From Pseudomonadota bacterium (GTDB lineage Bacteria > Pseudomonadota > Gammaproteobacteria > Steroidobacterales > Steroidobacteraceae), in contig JAJYTX010000002.1 of assembly GCA_021792815.1 (NCBI GenBank), forward strand, positions 26,493-90,492: 64,000 nucleotides of DNA. The letters run 5' to 3'. Positions within the stretch are counted from its first letter, which is position 1. Each line of letters starts with the position of its first letter. The notes under the pieces were generated by a model. That model did no database searches and was not told the DNA's origin. It was given only the letters and a program-made list of their open reading frames with translations. A program made the position numbers and the translations under genes. Positions 9,581 to 18,122 of the stretch are shown piece by piece.

Positions 9581-10828
9581 TTAATAGGCGAAGTACGGAC
9601 CCATGCCGGCGGAGGTGTTCTCGCCGGCGATGGCCACGTACACGTCGCGACCGAAGAAGAACGGCAGCCCGAAGTCGAACGAGCTCTGGTTCGAGCCCGA
9701 TACGCCAACATCATTGAATGCCGTGAATCCGGGGTTGGCCGTGAGCAGCGTCACCGCGTTGTCTATCGCGATCGCGACGCGGGAGACCGTGCCGTTTTGG
9801 TCGGAATTGGTGAGCGTGAAGGTGAGCGGCGAGGTCGGGCAGTAAAATCCGGGGGCCGCGGAGCCGGCGGGGCAGGCGGGGATCGCGCCGTCGTAGAAGA
9901 AATACGCGTTGGAGCCGGTGTCGAAGTACGAATCCGGCAGCGGCGTGCCGTTGAAGGTCGTCGTGATGTCGCCGGTCGAGGGATCGGCGGCGAGCACCGT
10001 GGCGGCGCTCATCGTGTTGTTACCCTCGGTTCCGATGCCGAATATCAGCGCGCCGCTCAGGCTGCTCGCGCCGGCGGCGGAGACCGAGGGCAGCTCGACG
10101 ATGACGCCATTGTCATCGGTCTGGAAATCGACGACGGGGTTGCGGACCTGCTCATTTTCGGCGACGGCGGATTGCGTACAGCCGCTTGCCGGACAGACGT
10201 AGTAGATCCCGTTGTCCGCATTGGCGAGGCAGCGGGCACCGCAGTCCTGGGCGAAGGGGCCGATGCCGAGCAGACCATTGGCGCCGAAGGCCGCGACGGT
10301 GTCTTCCTGGGCTCCGGTGCTCGCGCACCCGCCGGGGACTGCGCCATAGGCCGGATCCCCGATCACCTGCACGGGAATGGCGCTTGCCGATTCGCCGCCG
10401 ATGTGCACATCGGCGGTCTCGACCGGACCCCAGCTGTAGCCGTCCGTGAACTGAGTGCACTCGAGGAGGGGCGCACCGTTCTCGCTCTCCTGCGGCAGGG
10501 CGAGGGCGAGCGTATTACCGGAGGTGTCCCGGGCGTTGGCGAGAATCCTCAGCCCGTACGAGCCGGTGTCGACCTCGACATCGTTGAACGTCTGGCACTG
10601 CGCCGCGCTGCCGGGAACGCACACCGTGACGCTCACATACGGTATGTCGACTGAATGCCCGCCCGGACCGGCATCCACCGTCAGGGGCACGACATTGGAT
10701 GCGGCGGGGGCGCTGTGCGCGCTCGTGCTGGCATCGGACACGCCGCCACCCGCCCCCGATGAGCCGCCGCCCCCGCAGCCGGCGACGGCGAGTGCCAGGG
10801 CGCACGAGAGGATCGCGAGTCGTCGCAC
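9581..10828 (-). CDS. DUF3443 family lipoprotein, copy 1
   Basis: This 415-residue protein has a lipoprotein signal (A-L-A-V-A-G-C followed by Gly/Ser-rich residues). The mature part begins V-V-P-L-T-V-D-A-G-P and contains V-E-V-D-T-G-S-Y-G-L-R-I-L, the hallmark of DUF3443. The D-T-G-S segment, seen twice (V-E-V-D-T-G-S-Y-G and Y-F-D-T-G-S-N-A-Y), recalls aspartic-protease active-site motifs. That is a resemblance, not a demonstrated activity. It is paralogous along its length to the next gene upstream and is probably in one operon with it and the DUF2844 gene. Confidence 0.82.
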   Translation of the reverse strand: MRRLAILSCALALAVAGCGGGGSSGAGGGVSDASTSAHSAPAASNVVPLTVDAGPGGHSVDIPYVSVTVCVPGSAAQCQTFNDVEVDTGSYGLRILANARDTSGNTLALALPQESENGAPLLECTQFTDGYSWGPVETADVHIGGESASAIPVQVIGDPAYGAVPGGCASTGAQEDTVAAFGANGLLGIGPFAQDCGARCLANADNGIYYVCPASGCTQSAVAENEQVRNPVVDFQTDDNGVIVELPSVSAAGASSLSGALIFGIGTEGNNTMSAATVLAADPSTGDITTTFNGTPLPDSYFDTGSNAYFFYDGAIPACPAGSAAPGFYCPTSPLTFTLTNSDQNGTVSRVAIAIDNAVTLLTANPGFTAFNDVGVSGSNQSSFDFGLPFFFGRDVYVAIAGENTSAGMGPYFAY

Positions 10829-10939
10829 GGTGCCCCCTGATGGCGTGCTTGCTGGCGGCTGTAGCGGCGGGAGCGGGGGGAACTTGAGCCGTTGCCGGGT
10901 GGACCGGCGCCGGTCTCGGTAGGGGCGGGGCGCTGCGTG

Positions 10940-10962
10940 GGCCCGGCGAAGTCCGCCGGGCC
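10940..10962 (-). terminator. Hairpin downstream of the second DUF3443 gene
   Basis: A perfect 9-bp GC-only stem with a 5-base loop lies 25 bases past the stop of the copy-2 gene, in the 158-base gap before copy 1. No T-tract follows. It may partly end transcription, or protect the upstream message, between the two paralogous genes. Confidence 0.4.
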
Positions 10963-10986
10963 GCGATGCCCGTCATCGGTCCCGGG

Positions 10987-12330
10987 TCAATAGGCGTAAA
11001 ACGGGCCGTAGCCGGCCGAGGTGTCCGCCCCGGAGATGGCAACGTACACGTTGCGGCCGAAGAAGAACGGCAGACCGAAATCGAACGAGCAGTCGCTCGA
11101 GCCGCAGATGGCCGTCTGATCGCCGGCGTTCGCGCCGATGTCGTTGTATGCGGTATCCCCGTTGTTGAACAGCGTGCTGGCGTCGCCGACGTAGAAGGTC
11201 ACGGGCGAGCTCGTCCCGGTCATCGCGCCGCTCGAGTTCACCCCGTAGTTGGTGGCGCTCAGCGTGACCGTGGAGCTCGGGCAGAACCAGCCGGAAAGGC
11301 TCGAGCTCGTGCAGGGCGGGATCGAGGTGTCGTTGAAGTAGTAGGCATTAGAGCCTGTATCGAACAGGGAGTAGGGGAGGGAATAGCCGTCGAAATCCGT
11401 GGTGACATCGCCGCTGGCGTTGGCGGTGAGCACGGTCTGCGCGGTCAGAGCATTGTTGCCTTCGGTGTCGATGCCGAACACGAGCGAGCCGGTGACCGTC
11501 GGCGCGCCGCCCGAGGAGATCGCGGGCAGCTCGATGATCACGCCGTTGTTGTCGGTCTGGAAGTCGGCCACGGGATTGGTCGCCTGCTCGGAGGTGTCGA
11601 CCGCCGCGCCGACGCAGCTCGCGCCATTGGAGGGGCAGCTGAAGTAAACCCCGCTGTTTGCGGCATTGCTGCCCGTGGAGCAGCTCGTGCCGCAATCATG
11701 GGTGAAGGGACCGATGCCCAGGATGCCGTTGGCACCGAAGGTGGCGACCGTGTCCTCGTTGGTGCCGGTGGCGCTGCAGCCGGAGGGGATGGGTGGAAAG
11801 CTGGACTCGCCGCTCTGGGTGGGGTCGCCGATCACCTGGATCGGTACGCTGGCGGCCGATTCGCCGCTGATGTCGATATCAGCGGTTGCGATCGGACCCC
11901 AGCTGTAGCCGTCGACGAACGCGGTGCACTCGGCGATGGTATTGCCGTTGGGGTCGGTCTCGGCCGGCAGGTTGAGGCTCAATGGGTTGCCGTTGGCGTC
12001 GGTGGCGTCGGCGAGGATCCTGAATCCATACGAGCCGGTGTCGACCTCGATGTGATTGAAGGTCTGGCACTGGGTGGTGCTGCCGGGATAGCAGATCGTG
12101 ACGGTCGTGTAGGGAATGTCGACCGAATTGACGGACGTGCCATTGGGGCTGGGCCCGGCATCCACGACGATCGTGGCGACGTTGTTCGTTTGGCCGCTGC
12201 CCGAGCTGCCCGAGCTGCCTGTGCTACCCGAGCCGCCGGTGGTGACGCCCGCCCCTCCGCCTCCGCCGCAGGAGGCGATCGCGAGCATCAGCGGGACGAG
12301 CCCCAGTAAAAAGAGCGTTCGTGTGCGCAT
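10987..12330 (-). CDS. DUF3443 family lipoprotein, copy 2
   Basis: The protein has 447 residues with a lipoprotein signal (L-A-I-A-S-C then Gly-rich). It shares with copy 1 the stretch V-D-I-P-Y-T-T-V-T-I-C-Y-P-G and the two D-T-G-S motifs, plus the C-terminal L-P-F-F-F-G-R-N-V-Y-V-A-I-S-G. It carries extra Ser/Gly-rich linkers and more Cys residues than copy 1. The start at 12330 was chosen because the signal peptide begins there; the in-frame ATG at 12438 lies inside the upstream gene. The 19-base gap from the DUF2844 gene suggests co-transcription. Function is unknown. Confidence 0.82.
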   Translation of the reverse strand: MRTRTLFLLGLVPLMLAIASCGGGGGAGVTTGGSGSTGSSGSSGSGQTNNVATIVVDAGPSPNGTSVNSVDIPYTTVTICYPGSTTQCQTFNHIEVDTGSYGFRILADATDANGNPLSLNLPAETDPNGNTIAECTAFVDGYSWGPIATADIDISGESAASVPIQVIGDPTQSGESSFPPIPSGCSATGTNEDTVATFGANGILGIGPFTHDCGTSCSTGSNAANSGVYFSCPSNGASCVGAAVDTSEQATNPVADFQTDNNGVIIELPAISSGGAPTVTGSLVFGIDTEGNNALTAQTVLTANASGDVTTDFDGYSLPYSLFDTGSNAYYFNDTSIPPCTSSSLSGWFCPSSTVTLSATNYGVNSSGAMTGTSSPVTFYVGDASTLFNNGDTAYNDIGANAGDQTAICGSSDCSFDFGLPFFFGRNVYVAISGADTSAGYGPFYAY

Positions 12331-12349
12331 GGGGTCCGTGTGCCTGTCG

Positions 12350-12823
12350 CTAGTGAAGATCGGAGAGGGAAACGCCCGAGGGCAGGAGCGAGGGCACGTA
12401 CGCCATGCCGAAGAATGCGCGCATGTGGCCGCCGGCATGCACGACGAACTTCGCGCTGGTCAGCTCGATGTGGTTGCGCCCGAATCGCTGGGTCTTCTCC
12501 GCCGCCTTCAGCTGGCTGAAGTACTGGCTGCCCAGGGTCTGCTCGAGGTTCGGCATGGTCGGTCCGTGCCAGCTGACGGCGAAAACGATGCCGGCGGGGG
12601 ACACGAATTCCTTTACCACCGTGCCGGAGGGCAGGGTGATCTCCTCCACGGTATAGCCGATGCCGGTCCGCTGGCGCAGCTGCCCTTTCATCCTGGCCCG
12701 ATCGGCCGACACCGAGGCGACCGGCTGGCCGAGGCCGGCGCGGGCGGGCGCATGAGCGGATCCGAGCAGCAGGCCGGTACCGAAGAGGAGGGTGGCTGCG
12801 AGGGGGGGGTGGATGGCTTTCAT
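12350..12823 (-). CDS. DUF2844 family exported protein
   Basis: This 157-residue protein has an N-terminal signal peptide (hydrophobic run ending S-A-H-A-P-A-R-A) and the conserved DUF2844 core: Y-T-V-E-E-I-T-L-P-S-G-T-V-V, then E-F-V-S-P-A-G-I-V-F-A-V-S-W-H-G-P. DUF2844 and DUF3443 genes are, as far as I recall, neighbours in other beta- and gammaproteobacteria, and here they lie head to tail. The molecular role is not known. It is the first gene of the three-gene minus-strand cassette. Confidence 0.8.
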   Translation of the reverse strand: MKAIHPPLAATLLFGTGLLLGSAHAPARAGLGQPVASVSADRARMKGQLRQRTGIGYTVEEITLPSGTVVKEFVSPAGIVFAVSWHGPTMPNLEQTLGSQYFSQLKAAEKTQRFGRNHIELTSAKFVVHAGGHMRAFFGMAYVPSLLPSGVSLSDLH

Positions 12824-13032
12824 GATCCGGCACTATAGCGGTGAAGACGATGAATTCTTGTAAAGAAAATGATGGTGATCGGCTGCGGCCGTATCTGGAC
12901 TGAACGGCCGGCCGCTTTCCCGGTTTACGGGCAAGCCCCCCATGAGCGCCCAAGCCAGCCGGAGGCCCCGCCGGGATCGTGAGCCGATGGACATCCCGCG
13001 CGCTGTCCGATAGGATGCGCCCCCCTTTCGGT

Positions 13033-13109
13033 GGAGCGGTAGTTCAGCTGGTTAGAATACCGGCCTGTCACGCCGGGGGTCGCGGGTTCGAGTCCCGTCC
13101 GCTCCGCCA
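13033..13109 (+). tRNA. tRNA-Asp (anticodon GTC)
   Basis: The 77-base cloverleaf is complete. The acceptor arm GGAGCGG pairs with CCGCTCC, the anticodon stem is CCGGC/GCCGG with loop CTGTCAC (GTC at 13067-13069), the T-arm has GTTCGAGTC, and CCA is encoded at 13107-13109. It reads closely like E. coli tRNA-Asp. Its 3' end is followed by a decayed integrase gene, so it has probably served as an attachment site. Confidence 0.98.
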
Positions 13110-13127
13110 TAAATCAACGACTTAGAA

Positions 13128-13145
13128 AGCCCCGTTCGCGGGGCT
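13128..13145 (+). terminator. Terminator-like hairpin after tRNA-Asp
   Basis: A 7-bp stem (AGCCCCG/CGGGGCT) capped by a TTCG tetraloop begins 19 bases after the tRNA. It is typical of a tRNA transcript end, though only a short T-poor tail (GTCTAAATAT) follows. Confidence 0.6.
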
Positions 13146-13147
13146 GT

Positions 13148-13850
13148 CTAAATATCCGCCCCGAGTGTCCATGATCTTGGACGCGGGGTCGGCAGCGGCA
13201 GGGGGGCGGCCAGCCTCGGGAGGCGTCGATAGACGCGCCGTGTGAGGGCTGCGGACTGGTGTCCCATGCGGTCGGCGGCGGCCTGATCAGAGTCCGCGTC
13301 ACTCGCGGGCTTTGCCCTGAGATCGTGGAGGCGCGAGCGCTGCCCGCCCGCGGCAACACAGGCGCTCATCGTCCTGTGCCCAAGAGTCTTGGAGCCGTCC
13401 GGCGCGTACGGCTTTCCCTCCCACGTGCAGATCAGCGCGGCCCGCAGCCGCAGCGGCTCGCGCAAGAGCGCGTCAACAGTCCGTCCAGATCGTCGCTCCA
13501 CCGGATGACCTGCTGCTCGCCCGCCTTGCAGCGGGTGAACGGGAGTCCCGCGTCGGTGATGTGACGCCGCTCGAGCGCGAGAAGCGTGGAGCCATCCCGT
13601 CCGCGGGGCAGCGCCAGGTCCATCGCGTACTGCACCATCGGTGGCGCGAGCGCGGCTACGGCGAGGAATTCCTCATCGGTCACGTAGCGCTCACGCGGCT
13701 GCCCGCCGGGTAGCCGCAGGCCGTGGCACGGGTTTGGCGCGGACAGCATCCCGATCCGGCGGGCGAAGGTCATGACAGCAGACAGCAGGCGCATCACGCC
13801 CTCGCGGCGGACATGCCAATCAGCTCCGTGCCGAAGGCACACTCCTCGAG
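13148..13850 (-). pseudogene. Tyrosine integrase, frameshifted and N-terminally truncated
   Basis: Two reading frames together spell a phage-type tyrosine recombinase pointing at the tRNA-Asp gene. The first (about 13850 to 13480) has R-E-R-Y-V-T-D-E-E-F and the core-domain stretch M-V-Q-Y-A-M-D-L-A-L with L-L-A-L-E-R-R-H-I. The second (13490 to 13148) holds L-H-D-L-R (His and Arg), M-G-H-Q-S-A (His) and R-V-Y-R-R with the probable catalytic Tyr. They are joined by a frameshift near 13477-13490. The N-terminal DNA-binding region is missing, because the sequence turns into an unrelated fragment near 13850-13950. The gene cannot make an active integrase and marks a former integrated element. 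Confidence 0.82.
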
Positions 13851-13954
13851 GCAAATGCTTATCGCGCGTTCTATGGCGGCCCACGGCTCCTCCCCTTGCG
13901 GATAGCCGCAAAACTGGGTTGCCGGCGGACCCGTGGCGGCGCGGGTCCGTCGAT

Positions 13955-14257
13955 GGCGGCGCGCCGGCGGGTCCCTTTCGGTTCTGGGGCGACTTGGATT
14001 TCGCGGGTATGCAGATCCTGAAGGCCCTGCGCAACCGCTTTGAGGGGCTCAGCGCCAGGAGACCCGGCTGCGAGTCGATGCTGGAAGCGCTCCGAAGCCG
14101 GGGCGGGTACAGGCCGTTCGGGCCCGGAGAGTCCGGCCAATCCGATCCGCACCTGACCGGATGTTCGTTTGCGGATACCGTGCTGGTGCCGGCCATCGGC
14201 CGGCACGGCCCGCTCGATCAGGAGTGCGTGACGCAGATGACACGGCGCTGCCCGTAG
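13955..14257 (+). pseudogene. Wadjet JetD-like (DUF2220) C-terminal fragment
   Basis: About 95 residues resemble the C-terminal Toprim-like domain of JetD/DUF2220 proteins. The segment F-W-G-D-L-D-F-A-G-M-Q-I-L is followed by E-G-L-S-A-R-R-P-G, the D-P-H-L-T-G-C-S-F-A-D-T-V-L segment, and L-D-Q-E-C-V before the TAG at 14255-14257. Intact JetD proteins are close to 400 residues, and no jetA, jetB or jetC genes are nearby. The fragment is fused by its 5' side to the integrase remnant on the other strand, so it appears to be the end of a defence locus lost with the element. Assignment rests on remembered family motifs. Confidence 0.65.
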
Positions 14258-14284
14258 GCGCGGCTTGGAGCGATGAAAGGGTTG

Positions 14285-16453
14285 CTATGTGTGTTCGGGC
14301 AGCGCGATGCAAGGTGAGAGCAGCTCCTTGAGCAGCCCGAGCAGCTGATCGGGATCGACGGGCTTGCTCAGAAAGTGGAGATTCTCGTCGTCGCGCAGCC
14401 TCTTTGCGGCCGTGGAGGTGTCGCCGGTGATCAGGACCGCCTTGAAGTCGCTCCCACGGACTCGGCGCACGGACTCGATGACCTGCTCGCCGATCTCACC
14501 GCCGGCCAGATGGTAGTCGGTGATCACCAGCTTAAGATCCAGCAATACGCGCACGCGCTCGCGCGCCTGTGCGACCGAGCTCGCCGTGGCCACCCGGTAG
14601 CCCTCGGCCATGAGCAGCAGCCGGGTCGCATCGAGCACGGCCGGCTCATCGTCGACGACCAGAACGTGGTGCGCGCTCCTGGCGCTTCGCTCAGCGGCAG
14701 ACCTGACTCCCGGTTGGCTCTGCGCCCCGACGGTCGCGATGCCTGCGGGCAGCCTGAGCACGAATGTCGAGCCCTTGCCGACTTCGGAGTGAACATCCAG
14801 CTCGAGGTTCAAGAGCTTGACGATCCGGCTCACGATGCTGAGGCCGAGGCCGTAGCCCTCCCGGGTTGCATTCGTCGGCACACCGATCTGGTAGAACTCC
14901 TCGTAGATGTGGCCGATCTCCTGCGGCGCCATGCCGATGCCGGTGTCGCTCACCTCGATGCGCACCTCCTCGCCTTCGGTCGAGGCGCGCAACCGAACGT
15001 TTCCCTGCCACGTGTACTTGATCGCGTTGCTCAGAAGGTTGCGAAGCACCTGTCCTACGAGGGATAGATCGGAACGCACCCACACGGAAGAGCCTTCCAT
15101 ATCCAGCCGCAGGCCTTTGCTCGCCGCGACATTCGCAAACTCGCCGCGCAGCTGATCGAGGAGCGCAAAGGCCTGCCAGTCCGTGAGCACCGGCCTCACC
15201 GCGCCGGATTCGAGCTTGCTGATGTCGAGCAGCGCGTTGAGCAATCGGGACATGACGCCGATCGCCGCTTCCTGTTGTGACAGGGCTCTCCCCGGGTCGG
15301 GGTCCCTGACCATGCGGCGCAGGGCGCCATTGAGCAGAGAAATCGTCTGCAGCGGCTGACGCAGATCATGGCTCGCCGTCGCAAGGAACGTGCTCTTCGC
15401 GCGGTCGGCTCTTTCGGCCTTGGCGCGCGCCTCGCGCAGCTGCTCGAGGGTGCGCTTGCGGTCGGAAATGTCGCGAATGGCGCTTGCGATGTGCAGTCCC
15501 CCGGGCATGGCGACCGGACCGAGAGTCACTTCGACCGGAAATTCGCAGCCATCGTGTCGGCGCGCGACCAGCTCGACGCTCGAGCCGACGGGGCGTGGTG
15601 CCGGAGTCGGAGCCTGCGCGTCGGGGAGGGGCGCCTGGCCGGCGAAATATCCCGTAGGGATCAGGATCTTGATCGATTTCCCGATCAGCTCCTGCCGGTT
15701 GTACCCGAACAGCGTCTCCGTGCGCGCATTGACCAGGGAGATTCGGCTCGCCCCGTCAACAACGACCATCGCATCCGGGGCGGAGTCCATGAGCGCCCGA
15801 AAGCGCTCCTCGGCCTGCTGCAGAGCGAGGAAGTCGCGGCGGGTGAGCGTGTTGGCAATCAATCCGATGAGTACCGCGAGACCGCTGCCGGCCAGGATCA
15901 AATCGAGCGCCATGTTGCTCGCGCGGGCCATTCGCCGCTGCCGTTGCGCAATGCTGCCTCGCTCCTCGGTGATCAGATCGGAGACGTTGGCGCCAATGGC
16001 GTTCTGAAGCCTTTCCTCACTGCCGTTCATCATGAGCGCCGCCGCGCGCGGAGCGCCGTGGCCGGTGCGCGCGCGCAAGACCCGGGCAGTGAACGCCTCG
16101 AGCTGCTCGACCAGGGTGCTGATCACCGCGAGGCGGGGCCGTTCCGAGGGATTGTCCGCCGTCAGCGCATGCGCTCTTTGCAGGGCTGCATTGGCTTTGG
16201 CGACGGTCTGACCGTATGCCTTGAGATACGCATCATCCCCGGTGATGAGGTAGCCGCGCTCAGCGGTCAAGAAGTCCGAGTCGGCGACCACGACCGAGAG
16301 CAGCGCGCCGGCCACCTCCTGGGAGTGCGCCACCGAGGTCGCGTAGTCGCGTGACCGGGACGCGCTCCAGTACGCGAGTGCTCCGATGGCGATGGACACG
16401 CCCGCTGCGGCGATGAACTTGGCCGCGATTCTGTGCTGTGGCGTGAGCTGCAT
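14285..16453 (-). CDS. Hybrid sensor histidine kinase with CHASE3 and PAS domains
   Basis: The 722-residue membrane protein has TM1 (about residues 10-30), a CHASE3-like periplasmic domain (about 35-170, with the S-D-F-L-T-A-E-R-G-Y-L-I-T-G pattern), TM2 (about 175-197) and a PAS domain (about 210-325). Next come a HisKA domain with phospho-acceptor H in T-A-S-H-D-L-R-Q-P-L, a HATPase domain, and a C-terminal receiver with V-V-D-D-E-P and phospho-acceptor D in V-I-T-D-Y-H-L. The start at 16453 is set by the TM1 position; the upstream bases show no good ribosome site. Its kinase core is paralogous to the hybrid kinase at 28640-30181. The signal is unknown. Confidence 0.85.
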   Translation of the reverse strand: MQLTPQHRIAAKFIAAAGVSIAIGALAYWSASRSRDYATSVAHSQEVAGALLSVVVADSDFLTAERGYLITGDDAYLKAYGQTVAKANAALQRAHALTADNPSERPRLAVISTLVEQLEAFTARVLRARTGHGAPRAAALMMNGSEERLQNAIGANVSDLITEERGSIAQRQRRMARASNMALDLILAGSGLAVLIGLIANTLTRRDFLALQQAEERFRALMDSAPDAMVVVDGASRISLVNARTETLFGYNRQELIGKSIKILIPTGYFAGQAPLPDAQAPTPAPRPVGSSVELVARRHDGCEFPVEVTLGPVAMPGGLHIASAIRDISDRKRTLEQLREARAKAERADRAKSTFLATASHDLRQPLQTISLLNGALRRMVRDPDPGRALSQQEAAIGVMSRLLNALLDISKLESGAVRPVLTDWQAFALLDQLRGEFANVAASKGLRLDMEGSSVWVRSDLSLVGQVLRNLLSNAIKYTWQGNVRLRASTEGEEVRIEVSDTGIGMAPQEIGHIYEEFYQIGVPTNATREGYGLGLSIVSRIVKLLNLELDVHSEVGKGSTFVLRLPAGIATVGAQSQPGVRSAAERSARSAHHVLVVDDEPAVLDATRLLLMAEGYRVATASSVAQARERVRVLLDLKLVITDYHLAGGEIGEQVIESVRRVRGSDFKAVLITGDTSTAAKRLRDDENLHFLSKPVDPDQLLGLLKELLSPCIALPEHT

Positions 16454-16945
16454 GAGGATGATCGAAGGAATCGCCCCCGATGGCAGCCGGAGGGAAAGCC
16501 GCCAGAGTCGGCCGACGCTACGGAGCGGCAGGCCGGGCCGCAATACGTAGAAGTCCGAAGCACTGCACGTGTCGCGCACTGCGCCCGGGGGAATGGTCGT
16601 CAGGGGCCCGGTGGCGCCGCTCGAGCGGCCGCAGCCGCGCCCGGGAATCAGGGCCGATTCAAGCCGGCTTTTTCGGGCAGGCGCTTTGGCGCGCTGCGCA
16701 AAGCTCGCTGGATCGCGGCGCTCGCGCGCGGGATTGAAAGGCTTGCCGATGATGCCGTCGGTCTTTTCCGCAATTGCCTCGCGCAGGTTCGCCTGAGTGG
16801 TCTCGGCGGCCACCCCGAGCGCGGCCGTCTCGGCGCTCGGGCAGCGGAAATGGACGGAGCGGGAGGCGCTGCGATCCACGGACAAATGAAGGAAATGCGG
16901 GCTGCCATGGGCGAGGGATTTACAGAGCTCGCGGCTCTCATCGAG
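16454..16945. other. Gap upstream of the CHASE3 hybrid kinase, no gene recognised
   Basis: These 492 bases lie between the kinase start and the end of the cupin gene. The kinase frame stays open to 16885, but the translated residues are Arg/Pro-rich and resemble nothing I know. No tRNA, repeat or convincing promoter was seen. Confidence 0.4.
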
Positions 16946-17623
16946 TCATCCCGGATGCAGATACGGGAAGCCTCCTTCCTTGACGTAGAGCTCGCAGCCC
17001 GCCGAGGTCCTCGGGGCGTGCCGAGACCGAGGGGGCAGGCGCAGCCATGTGTGCTCGCCATAGCGGCCATGCTCATCCTCGAACGAGCCCTGAAGGACGA
17101 GCAGTTCGGCACCGAGCGGATAGGCCCGCTCGCCAGGGGTCGCATCCGCCCTCCAGCGCTCCAGGTACGTGCGGTCAGCGTATCCTTCCTGGGAATAGAG
17201 CCGTTTGAGGTCGCGGCCGGCTTCCCTCGTCCATGCCATCGTGCGGGTATCGATCGCAACGTGTCTGCGGTCGCGCCCGGGGAATTGTCTGAGCTTCACG
17301 AACAGCAGACACCCCTCGCGCGAGAACGGCGCATGGCGGAACCCTTCCGGGTTCAGCAGGTAGGTGCCCGCCGGCCAGTCCCCGTGCTCATCCGAGAACA
17401 CTCCCTCGAGAACGAGGATTTCTTCCCCGTCCGGATGCTCGTGCACCGGGAATGCCGATCCGCGCTCGTAGCGCACGATCGAGGTGACCTGACCGGATTC
17501 CGGGGGGCCGACATGATGCAGGCGCCGGCGCCAGACCGTTCCGCTGGGACTTGCCGTCCACGGCAAGGACTGCGCATCGACGGCCACGCGGGCGGCGAGA
17601 TCGCCGTTCAGGGGCTCGGTCAT
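16946..17623 (-). CDS. Double-cupin protein of the ChrR anti-sigma cupin type
   Basis: The 225-residue cytoplasmic protein contains two cupin units. The first has H-E-H-P-D-G-E-E-I-L-V-L-E-G-V-F-S-D-E, a classical His/Glu metal-site pattern as in the cupin half of ChrR. The second (E-L-L-V-L-Q-G-S-F-E-D-E-H-G) is more diverged and ends near H-A-P-R-T-S-A-G-C. No zinc-binding anti-sigma domain precedes them, and no sigma factor gene is adjacent, so a free-standing metal-binding cupin is likelier than a true anti-sigma factor. The start at 17623 has GAAGGG about 12 bases upstream. Confidence 0.75.
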   Translation of the reverse strand: MTEPLNGDLAARVAVDAQSLPWTASPSGTVWRRRLHHVGPPESGQVTSIVRYERGSAFPVHEHPDGEEILVLEGVFSDEHGDWPAGTYLLNPEGFRHAPFSREGCLLFVKLRQFPGRDRRHVAIDTRTMAWTREAGRDLKRLYSQEGYADRTYLERWRADATPGERAYPLGAELLVLQGSFEDEHGRYGEHTWLRLPPRSRHAPRTSAGCELYVKEGGFPYLHPG

Positions 17624-17950
17624 GATCTTGGCCCTTCGCTGCAATGACGCCCCACGGGGATACGGAGCGCCCGTGCACATTCTACAGGCCCCGGACCTCG
17701 AGGGGGATGGCGGAGGACAGCGTGCCCGGGCGAGTCGACCTCGCGCTGCGCCTGCCCGTGCGGCGAAGATCCTCGAGTCCGGGCGGACAGGCAACAACGG
17801 CGCGAGGCCCCTTGCGAGGGTTCCCGGTGCCTGCAGGCGCGGGTCGTGTCGCGCTTCGCCTTCCATTCGATCCGCACAGTCATATCTTTGAGCGCCGCCG
17901 GCATTGGCGGGACGGGTCGAGGGGCTTAACGTAGGTCCGTCGTCAGATCC
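17624..17950. other. Gap without recognisable gene
   Basis: The 327 bases between the cupin gene and the CMD-like remnant hold only GC-rich shadow frames. No RNA gene, repeat or terminator was found. Confidence 0.4.
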
Positions 17951-18106
17951 ATGGAGCCTGTCATGAGCGTGACGGACTGGAGCATTTATCGTCGGCAGGT
18001 CGCGGTGAGCGTTGCCGTTGGCGTTGCCAGGCTGAGTCCTGACGCCGTCAGGGGCTGCGCTGCCGGTGCCGTGGACGCCTTCGGCGCGGCCGCCGCGCAC
18101 CGTTGA
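17951..18106 (+). pseudogene. Possible carboxymuconolactone decarboxylase-family N-terminal remnant
   Basis: A 51-residue frame contains V-T-D-W-S-I-Y-R-R-Q-V and L-S-P-D-A-V-R-G. This resembles the first 30 residues of AhpD/CMD-like proteins, which often read T-D-W-x-x-Y-R and L-S-P-D-T-V-R-G. It then turns into Ala-rich sequence and stops at 18104-18106, just before the HPP gene. If correct, it is a gene head cut off in a rearrangement. The similarity is short, so this is tentative. Confidence 0.35.
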
Positions 18107-18122
18107 GGAGGGCGTGCGGACA

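Noticed and set aside
12925..13110. Minus-strand frame containing G-L-E-P-A-T-P-G-V-T-G-R-Y-S
   Set aside because: It is the reverse complement of tRNA-Asp, a well-known source of false small proteins.
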